Source: RBG-16-66-20 sp049651845 (GTDB lineage: Bacteria; Pseudomonadota; Gammaproteobacteria; Burkholderiales; SG8-39). Taken from it: a stretch of 16,398 nucleotides of DNA. The stretch lies in the NCBI GenBank assembly GCA_049651845.1, contig JBASCW010000107.1, positions 1 through 16,398 on the forward strand. Direction: 5' to 3'. This document shows positions 9,919-16,398 of the stretch, piece after piece. The first letter of the stretch is position 1. Every line of letters begins with the position of its first letter. The notes beneath the pieces are model-generated. The model was not told where the DNA came from. It saw nothing but the letters and a program-made list of their open reading frames with translations, and did not search any database. Both the position numbers and the translations under genes were made by a program.

Positions 9919-11148
9919 ATGGCAAAGGAAAACCGCAACCTCGTCGTCGGGCTGGACATCGGCACCTCCAAGGTGGTCGCGCTGGTGGCCGAGCTCGGGC
10001 CCGACGGCGCGCTCGAGGTGCTCGGCATGGGCAACCACGAATCCAAGGGCCTGAAGAAGGGCGTGGTGGTGAACATCGAGTCCACGGTCGCCGGCATCCA
10101 GCGCGCGCTCGAGGAAGCCGAGCTGATGGCCGACTGCAAGATCGCCTCGGCCTTCACCGGCATCGCCGGCAGCCACATCCGCAGCTTCAACTCCACCGGC
10201 ATGGTCGCGGTCAAGGAGCGCGAGGTGAGCGCGATCGACGTCGAGCGCGCGGTCGAGACCGCCAAGGCGGTGAACATCCCGACCGACCAGCAGATACTGC
10301 ACGTTCTTCGCCAGGAATTCATCATCGACGGCCAGGAGGACGTGCGCGAGCCCGTCGGCATGTCCGGCGTGCGCCTCGAGGTCAAGGTGCACATCGTCAC
10401 CGGCGCGGTGTCGGCGGCGCAGAACATCGTCAAGTGCGTGCGCCGCTGCGGCCTGGACGTCAACGACCTGATCCTGCAGCCGCTCGCCTCGGCGCGCTCG
10501 GTGCTGTCCGCGGACGAGATGGACCTGGGAGTGTGCCTGGTGGACATCGGCGGCGGCACCACCGACCTGGCGATCTTCACGCACGGCGCGATCCGCCACA
10601 CCGCGGTGATCCCGATCGCGGGCGACCAGATCACCAACGACATCGCGATGGCGCTGCGCACGCCGACCGCCGAGGCCGAGGCGATCAAGATGCGCCACGG
10701 CGTGGCGCTACGCCAGCTCGCCGACGCGAGCGAGATGATCGAGGTGCCGGGCATCGGCGACCGCGCGCCGCGCGTGATGTCGCGCCAGACGCTCGCCGAG
10801 GTGATCGAGCCGCGCGCCGAGGAGCTGTTCTCGCTGGTGCAGCAGGTGCTGCGCGAGTCCGGCTACGAGGAGCTGCTCTCCAGTGGCGTGGTGCTCACCG
10901 GCGGCAGCGCGCTGATGCAGGGCATGACCGAGCTCGGCGAGGAGATCTTCCACATGCCGGTGCGCGTCGGCGTGCCGCGCTACGCGGGCGGTCTCGCCGA
11001 GGTGGTGCGCAGCCCGCGCTACGCGACGGCGATGGGGCTGCTGCTCGAGGGCGCGCAGCAGGTCCAGCAGGGCAGGGTTTCGCAGCAGAACGGCTCGGTG
11101 CGCGCGGTGATCCATCGCATGCGCGACTGGTTCCAGAGGAATTTTTGA
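9919..11148 (+). CDS. ftsA: FtsA, actin-like divisome membrane anchor
   Basis: FtsA is an actin/HSP70-fold ATPase that ties FtsZ filaments to the membrane and recruits later division proteins. It is 409 residues. The phosphate-1 loop VGLDIGTSKVVALV is at 10-23, the FtsA-specific 1C domain follows, the phosphate-2 DIGGGTTD is at 209-216, and the adenosine-region LTGGSALMQG begins at 326. The C-terminal tail VIHRMRDWFQRNF is an amphipathic membrane-targeting helix. A GGAAAGG at 9905-9911 precedes the ATG by seven bases and lies in the end of ftsQ. The gap to ftsQ is three bases, and 39 bases separate it from ftsZ. Confidence 0.98.
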   Translation: MAKENRNLVVGLDIGTSKVVALVAELGPDGALEVLGMGNHESKGLKKGVVVNIESTVAGIQRALEEAELMADCKIASAFTGIAGSHIRSFNSTGMVAVKEREVSAIDVERAVETAKAVNIPTDQQILHVLRQEFIIDGQEDVREPVGMSGVRLEVKVHIVTGAVSAAQNIVKCVRRCGLDVNDLILQPLASARSVLSADEMDLGVCLVDIGGGTTDLAIFTHGAIRHTAVIPIAGDQITNDIAMALRTPTAEAEAIKMRHGVALRQLADASEMIEVPGIGDRAPRVMSRQTLAEVIEPRAEELFSLVQQVLRESGYEELLSSGVVLTGGSALMQGMTELGEEIFHMPVRVGVPRYAGGLAEVVRSPRYATAMGLLLEGAQQVQQGRVSQQNGSVRAVIHRMRDWFQRNF

Positions 11149-11153
11149 GGCGC

Positions 11154-11166
11154 AGTACCACGTACT
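11154..11166 (+). repeat. Short inverted repeat between ftsA and ftsZ
   Basis: AGTAC and GTACT flank the three-base centre CAC in the 39-base ftsA-ftsZ gap. It could form a small weak hairpin upstream of the ftsZ ribosome binding site. There is no T-run, so it is not a terminator; any regulatory role is speculation. Confidence 0.4.
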
Positions 11167-11176
11167 TTCAACTGGC

Positions 11177-11182
11177 AAGGAG
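11177..11182 (+). promoter_or_regulatory. Ribosome binding site of ftsZ
   Basis: AAGGAG ends five bases before the ftsZ ATG at 11188. It is the closest match to the Shine-Dalgarno consensus in the cluster, in keeping with the high FtsZ dose cells need relative to FtsA and FtsQ. Confidence 0.85.
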
Positions 11183-11187
11183 ACGAC

Positions 11188-12360
11188 ATGTTCGAAATCG
11201 TGAATGAGCAGGCGGCAGGCCCGGTGATCCGGGTGATCGGAGTCGGGGGCGCCGGCGGCAACGCCGTCGACCACATGATCGACAAGGGCGTCGGCAAGGT
11301 GGAGTTCATCGCGGTCAACACCGACGCGCAGGTGCTCTCGCGCAACAGGGCGCGCAACCAGATCCAGCTCGGCACCAGCGGCCTGGGCGCGGGCGCCAAG
11401 CCCGAGGAGGCGCGCGCGGTGGCGGTCGCCGAGCGCGAGCGGCTCGAGGAGGCGCTCGCAGGCTCGCACATGGTGTTCATCACCGCCGGCATGGGCGGCG
11501 GCACCGGCACGGGTGCGGGTCCGGTGATCGCCGAGGTCGCCCGCTCGCTCGGCATCCTCACCGTGGCGGTGATCACCAAGCCCTTCGCCTGGGAAGGCTC
11601 CAAGCGCATGAAGATCGCCGAGACGGGCATCGAGGAGATCGCGCCGCACGTGGACTCGCTGATCGTGATCCTCAACGACAAGCTCGAGGAGGTGCTCGGC
11701 GACGACGTCACGCAGAAGGACGCGTTCGAGGCCGCCGACGACGTGCTGTGCAACGCGGTCGGCGGCATCGTCGACATCATCCACCGCGACGGCGTGGTCA
11801 ACGTCGACTTCCAGGACGTGCGCACGGTGATGACCGAGCAGGGCATGGCGATGATGGGCTCGGCCGCCGCGAGCGGCATCGACCGCGCGCGCATCGCCGC
11901 CGAGCAGGCGATCGCCTGCCCGCTGCTCGAGGGCGTCAACCTGTCGGGCGCGCGCGGCGTGCTCGTGAACATCACCGCCTCGCGCTCCAGCCTCAAGCTG
12001 CGCGAGACCAAGGAGGTGATGAACGCGATCCGCGCCTTCGCGGCCGACGACGCCACCATCATCCACGGCGGCGTGTTCGACGACGAGCTGGGCGACGAGC
12101 TGCGCGTCACGGTGATCGCCACCGGGCTCGGCCAGCCGATGGCCGCGCGCCAGCTCAAGCCGCAGCTGGTGCACTCCCAGAAGACCGGGACCGACAACCT
12201 GCCCGTGGCGGCGTCCGGCGCGGCGCCCGACTACAACGCGATGTCGGAGACGCCGGCGGTGTTCCGCAAGCGCGACCGGGCCGCGCAGGTCGAGGCGCTC
12301 TCCAACAGCGGCGTCGACAAGTACGACATCCCGGCCTTCCTGAGAAAGCAGGCCGACTAG
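11188..12360 (+). CDS. ftsZ: FtsZ, tubulin-like division GTPase
   Basis: FtsZ polymerises with GTP into the Z-ring that places and organises septal wall synthesis. It is 390 residues. The N-terminal IRVIGVGGAGGNAVDHM starts the GTPase domain, and the tubulin signature GGGTGTG is at 103-109. The T7 synergy loop NVDFQDVR (205-212) carries D207 and D210. A linker of about 50 residues leads to the C-terminal conserved peptide DIPAFLRKQAD, which binds FtsA and other partners. The start has a strong ribosome binding site at 11177-11182. It is the last gene of the dcw run; a hairpin follows at once. Confidence 0.99.
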   Translation: MFEIVNEQAAGPVIRVIGVGGAGGNAVDHMIDKGVGKVEFIAVNTDAQVLSRNRARNQIQLGTSGLGAGAKPEEARAVAVAERERLEEALAGSHMVFITAGMGGGTGTGAGPVIAEVARSLGILTVAVITKPFAWEGSKRMKIAETGIEEIAPHVDSLIVILNDKLEEVLGDDVTQKDAFEAADDVLCNAVGGIVDIIHRDGVVNVDFQDVRTVMTEQGMAMMGSAAASGIDRARIAAEQAIACPLLEGVNLSGARGVLVNITASRSSLKLRETKEVMNAIRAFAADDATIIHGGVFDDELGDELRVTVIATGLGQPMAARQLKPQLVHSQKTGTDNLPVAASGAAPDYNAMSETPAVFRKRDRAAQVEALSNSGVDKYDIPAFLRKQAD

Positions 12361-12374
12361 CGCCGCCTGCGGAC

Positions 12375-12408
12375 GGCGGCACCCCTACCTTGCCAGGGGG
12401 GTGCCGCC
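12375..12408 (+). terminator. Hairpin after ftsZ, probable terminator
   Basis: GGCGGCACCCC (12375-12385) and GGGGTGCCGCC (12398-12408) form a perfect 11-bp stem with a 12-base loop, starting 15 bases after the ftsZ stop. The tail is TTCCCCC rather than a clean T-run, so termination may be partial and let some transcripts enter lpxC. Confidence 0.75.
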
Positions 12409-12421
12409 TTCCCCCTATTGA

Positions 12422-12427
12422 TAGAAT
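12422..12427 (+). promoter_or_regulatory. Possible -10 element of lpxC
   Basis: TAGAAT differs from the sigma-70 consensus TATAAT at one base and sits 19 bases before the lpxC ATG, just after the ftsZ hairpin. No convincing -35 lies at 16-18 bases upstream because that space is the GC-rich stem. If used, the mRNA leader would be only about 10-15 bases. Confidence 0.45.
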
Positions 12428-12446
12428 CCGTCTTTTCCGCGCTCCC

Positions 12447-13364
12447 ATGCTCCGTCAGAGAACGCTCAAGTCCCTCGTCGGCGCCACCGGCGTCGGCCTG
12501 CACACCGGCCAGAAGGTGCGCATGTCGCTGCGCCCGGCGCAGCCCGATACCGGCATCGTCTTTCGCCGCACCGACCTCGCGCAGCCGGTCGAGGTGCCCG
12601 CGCGCGCGGACCTGGTGGGCGAGACGCGGCTGTGCTCCTGCCTGGTGCGCGGCGAGGTGAAGGTGTACACCATCGAGCACCTGATGTCGGCGTTCTCCGG
12701 CCTGGGCGTGGACAACGCCTACGTGGACCTCGACGGGCCCGAGGTGCCGATCATGGACGGCAGCGCGGCGCCGTTCGCGCTGCTCATCCAGCAGGCCGGC
12801 ATCGAGGAGCAGGGCGCGCCCAAGCGCTTCCTGCGCGTGAAGAAGCGCATCGAGGCGCGCGACGGCGACAAGTGGGCCGTGCTCGAGCCCTACGAGGGCT
12901 TCCGCCTCGCGTTCTCCATCGTCTACAAGCACCCGGTGATCGAGAAGTCGAACACTTCGCTCACCGTCGATTTCGCGACCACCTCCTACCTGAAGGAGGT
13001 GGCGCGCGCGCGCACCTACGGCTTCATGCACGAGGTCGAGGACCTGCGCAACGTGGGCCTGGCGCTCGGCGGCGGGCTGGAGAATGCCGTGGTGCTGGAC
13101 GAGCATCGCGTGCTGAACGCCGAGGGCCTGCGCTTCGGCGACGAGTTCATCCGCCACAAGATCCTCGACGCGATCGGCGACCTGTACCTGCTCGGCCGGC
13201 CGTTCCTGGCCGCCTTCAGCGCGCACAAGTCCGGGCACAGCCTCAACAACCGGTTGCTGCGCGCGCTCATGGCCGACCCGGCCGCGACCGAAGTGGTGAC
13301 CTTCGAGCGCGCCGAGGAAGCGCCGGCGGGCGTGCTTGGGCTGCTTCGCCCTGCCGGCGCTTAG
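12447..13364 (+). CDS. lpxC: LpxC, UDP-3-O-acyl-N-acetylglucosamine deacetylase
   Basis: LpxC is the cytoplasmic zinc enzyme that removes the acetyl group from UDP-3-O-acyl-GlcNAc, the committed step of lipid A synthesis. It shows a Gram-negative outer membrane. It is 305 residues. Zinc ligands are visible: H78 in EHLMSA, H237 in FIRHKILDAIGD and D241 in the same motif; the catalytic base is E77, and H264 sits in SGHSLNN. The N-terminal RTLKSLVGATGVGLHTGQKV is typical. No Shine-Dalgarno sequence lies before the ATG; the preceding bases are pyrimidine-rich. The stop lies nine bases from the stop of dciA on the other strand, with no clear terminator between them. Confidence 0.98.
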   Translation: MLRQRTLKSLVGATGVGLHTGQKVRMSLRPAQPDTGIVFRRTDLAQPVEVPARADLVGETRLCSCLVRGEVKVYTIEHLMSAFSGLGVDNAYVDLDGPEVPIMDGSAAPFALLIQQAGIEEQGAPKRFLRVKKRIEARDGDKWAVLEPYEGFRLAFSIVYKHPVIEKSNTSLTVDFATTSYLKEVARARTYGFMHEVEDLRNVGLALGGGLENAVVLDEHRVLNAEGLRFGDEFIRHKILDAIGDLYLLGRPFLAAFSAHKSGHSLNNRLLRALMADPAATEVVTFERAEEAPAGVLGLLRPAGA

Positions 13365-13373
13365 GCCCGCCTG

Positions 13374-13823
13374 TTACGGCTTAAGGTGATGATCTAGAAG
13401 TTCTTTTAACGCTTTCCGGGCCGGGGAGTCCGGGAGCCTGCGATAGAGCGTCCGCAACTCGTTCAAGGCTGTCGCCGACAGGCGTCGCGGCGGCGTTGGC
13501 GTGACATCCGCCACGGTTCCGGCGGCGGGTTGCACCCTCACGGAAACTGAATTAACCTGCGCCCGCAGTTCTAACAAGTGTTGACGAAGGGCTTCGGCAA
13601 GCAGCTTTAGCTTGGCCGCCGCAGCGGGCGATGCGGTGAGCAGGACCAGCTGGCGGTCCCCCGGGCGCTCGTGAATGTTGACGGCCCGAACCAGGCGGGC
13701 CAGCCCGGGCGGCAGAAAGTCAAAACAAAGCTTCGAGAGCGCGTTGATTTGACGTGCTTTTGCGATGACCGGCTGCAGGCCGGTGTCCGACGCAAGCAGG
13801 CTGCCGACTTTGGAAGGTTGCAC
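13374..13823 (-). CDS. dciA: DciA / DUF721 family protein, putative replicative helicase operator
   Basis: The product is a small DUF721 protein of about 149 residues. DciA proteins are known to bind the replicative helicase DnaB and aid its loading in bacteria that lack DnaC. The core FLPPGLARLVRAVNIHE, then DRQLVLLTASPAAAAKLKLLAE and VNSVSVRVQP matches the KH-like N-terminal domain of the family; the C-terminal part (RRLSATALNELRTLYRRLPDSP) looks helical. The GTG start at 13823 is inferred from family length. The bases before it on this strand are pyrimidine-rich, and no Shine-Dalgarno sequence is seen, so the start is uncertain. The gene is convergent with lpxC and divergent from the M23 peptidase gene, an arrangement I recall from betaproteobacteria. 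Its GC content is somewhat lower than its neighbours'. Confidence 0.8.
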   Translation of the reverse strand: MQPSKVGSLLASDTGLQPVIAKARQINALSKLCFDFLPPGLARLVRAVNIHERPGDRQLVLLTASPAAAAKLKLLAEALRQHLLELRAQVNSVSVRVQPAAGTVADVTPTPPRRLSATALNELRTLYRRLPDSPARKALKELLDHHLKP

Positions 13824-13841
13824 GCAGGAGGAAGCAATAGT

Positions 13842-13846
13842 GGAGG
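13842..13846 (+). promoter_or_regulatory. Ribosome binding site deciding the TTG start of the M23 gene
   Basis: GGAGG lies four bases before an in-frame TTG at 13851. No suitably placed ATG exists for the peptidase, so this site is the main ground for that start. It lies in the 27-base gap to dciA. Confidence 0.65.
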
Positions 13847-13850
13847 CTGC

Positions 13851-14798
13851 TTGCAGGTTATCTTGATCTCCAGCCGGCTGGCAAAGGCGCGCTCGGTGTC
13901 GCTTTCGCTGCGTCACGTGGTGATCGGCGGCACGCTCGGCCTGGCCATGATCGTCGGGCTCGCGGGCGCGCTGTACTGGCTCAGCCTGCGCTTCGCCGAC
14001 GACCTGAAGATCCCGCTGCTGCAGCAGCTGGTGCTCGCCGCGCAGAAGAAGGAGTCCGAGCGCTCGCGCGAGTTCATGCAGCAGAACCTGAACGCCATGG
14101 CGGTGAAGATCGGCGAGATGCAGGCGCAGCTTACGCGCCTCGATGCGCTGGGCGAGCGCCTGTCGTCGATGGCCGGCATCCGGCCGCAGGAATTCCGCTT
14201 CGCCGAGACGCCCGGCCTGGGCGGCGCTCAATCCACCACCATGCCGCCGCAGAACCTGACGCTGACCCAGTTCAACGAGAAGGTGGCGATGCTGTCGCGG
14301 CAGATGGAGAACCGTACCGACCAGTTGGGCGTGCTCGAAGCGCAGCTGTTCGAGCAGGCGGTGAAGAAGAAGGCGATGCCCACCATGATGCCGGTGACCG
14401 CACCGTTCAACGCCTCGGGCTTCGGCTACCGCATCGACCCGTTCACCGGCCAGCAGGCGATGCACGAAGGCATCGACTTCATCACCGACATCGGGACCCC
14501 GGTGGTCGCGGCCGCCGGCGGCGTGGTGCAGTTCGCGGGCTTCCATCCGCAATACGGCAACATGATCGACATCGACCACGGCAACGACCTGGTGACGCGC
14601 TACGCGCACCTGTCGAAGGTGATGGTCAAGGAAGGCGACCTGCTGCAACGCGGCCGGCGCATCGGCGAGAGCGGCAGCACCGGGCGCTCGACCGGCCCGC
14701 ACCTGCATTTCGAGGTGCGCTACCGCGGCCTGGCGCAGAACCCGATGAAGTTCCTGCTCGCGAAGAATCCGCAGGTTCCGCTCGCGCGCGCGCGTTGA
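13851..14798 (+). CDS. Membrane-anchored M23 family peptidase (LytM domain)
   Basis: This looks like a zinc metallopeptidase that cuts peptidoglycan peptide cross-links in the periplasm. From the TTG at 13851 it has 315 residues. A basic N-terminus is followed by a hydrophobic helix at about 23-44, giving a signal anchor. A long stretch rich in charged residues and Gln, probably coiled coil, spans about 60-175 (LAAQKKESERSREF onwards). The C-terminal LytM domain is at about 185-305. Zinc and catalytic residues are all present: H205 and D209 in MHEGIDF, H284 and H286 in GPHLHFEV. So unlike EnvC/NlpD-type activators it should be active. The frame stays open further upstream to an ATG at 13671, but that part overlaps dciA and is rejected. 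The gene ends in a strong hairpin. Confidence 0.9.
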   Translation: MQVILISSRLAKARSVSLSLRHVVIGGTLGLAMIVGLAGALYWLSLRFADDLKIPLLQQLVLAAQKKESERSREFMQQNLNAMAVKIGEMQAQLTRLDALGERLSSMAGIRPQEFRFAETPGLGGAQSTTMPPQNLTLTQFNEKVAMLSRQMENRTDQLGVLEAQLFEQAVKKKAMPTMMPVTAPFNASGFGYRIDPFTGQQAMHEGIDFITDIGTPVVAAAGGVVQFAGFHPQYGNMIDIDHGNDLVTRYAHLSKVMVKEGDLLQRGRRIGESGSTGRSTGPHLHFEVRYRGLAQNPMKFLLAKNPQVPLARAR

Positions 14799-14804
14799 GC
14801 CGCG

Positions 14805-14846
14805 CGCCGGGGCGTCCTGCCCCGGCGTGATAAAATCTCATTTTTT
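14805..14846 (+). terminator. Rho-independent terminator after the M23 peptidase gene
   Basis: CGCCGGGGC (14805-14813), loop GTCCT, and GCCCCGGCG (14819-14827) make a perfect 9-bp GC stem, starting six bases after the stop codon. An AT-rich tail follows with T-run TTTTTT at 14841-14846. The T-run is set back from the stem by 13 bases. Confidence 0.75.
14831..14836 (+). promoter_or_regulatory. Possible -10 element of secA
   Basis: TAAAAT, one base off the sigma-70 -10 consensus, lies directly after the terminator stem and about 45 bases before the secA ATG. The proper -35 position falls in the stem (CGGGGC), so any promoter here would lean on the -10 alone or on an activator. Confidence 0.45.
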
Positions 14847-14881
14847 CCGGGGGCTTAGAACCTGCCCGCGCCTCCGATTTC

Positions 14882-16398
<1,517 letters not shown>

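Noticed and set aside
7830..12174. Several long minus-strand open frames (for example 7830-9194, 9064-10698, 10708-12174)
   Set aside because: All lie opposite ddl, ftsQ, ftsA and ftsZ, have no recognisable domain, and show the same shadow composition.
13671..13850. N-terminal extension of the M23 peptidase to an ATG at 13671
   Set aside because: The extra 60 residues lie opposite dciA, look unlike any signal sequence, and the TTG at 13851 has a good ribosome binding site and gives a normal signal anchor.
13824..14708. N-terminal extension of dciA into a 444-residue protein
   Set aside because: The extension lies opposite the M23 gene, and family length ends near the GTG at 13823.

Overview
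The window is high-GC bacterial DNA (roughly 70% GC by eye, codons ending mostly in G or C). It carries the distal half of a division and cell wall (dcw) cluster followed by the usual lpxC / dciA / M23 peptidase / secA neighbourhood. Gene order, the protein sequences (MurC, FtsQ, FtsA, LpxC and others) and the lpxC-dciA-M23-secA arrangement suggest a betaproteobacterium (Burkholderiales, Nitrosomonadales or Rhodocyclales-like). This is judged from remembered family sequences, not from a search.

Region 1 (1-12360, all + strand) reads murF (5' end missing), mraY, murD, ftsW, murG, murC, murB, ddl, ftsQ, ftsA, ftsZ. Each stop from murF to ddl overlaps the next start by 1-11 bases, so the genes are packed as one translationally coupled operon. 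Only ftsA and ftsZ have a spacer in front, and ftsZ has the strongest ribosome binding site. Together these genes complete UDP-MurNAc-pentapeptide (MurB, C, D, F and Ddl), move it to lipid I and lipid II (MraY, MurG), polymerise it at the septum (FtsW), and build the divisome (FtsQ, FtsA, FtsZ). A hairpin follows ftsZ.

Region 2 (12447-14798) holds lpxC (lipid A synthesis, + strand), a convergent dciA/DUF721 gene (- strand), and a divergent M23/LytM-type membrane-anchored peptidase (+ strand). The last two start back to back 27 bases apart, with GTG and TTG starts. A strong GC-rich hairpin ends the peptidase gene and sits directly against a -10-like box for secA.

Region 3 (14882-16398) is the first ~505 codons of secA, cut by the window end. 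This is the notable part. Up to about base 15580 it has the host's codon style and betaproteobacterial-like residues. From about 15590 it switches to another codon style (GAA, TAT and AAT frequent) and to a protein sequence that looks like an alphaproteobacterial, sphingomonad-type SecA. The switch lies in the most conserved stretch of the gene, around the Walker B motif, and the frame stays open. A chimeric assembly join is the likeliest cause; intragenic recombination is the interesting alternative. I found no CRISPR array, mobile element, RNA gene or defence system.
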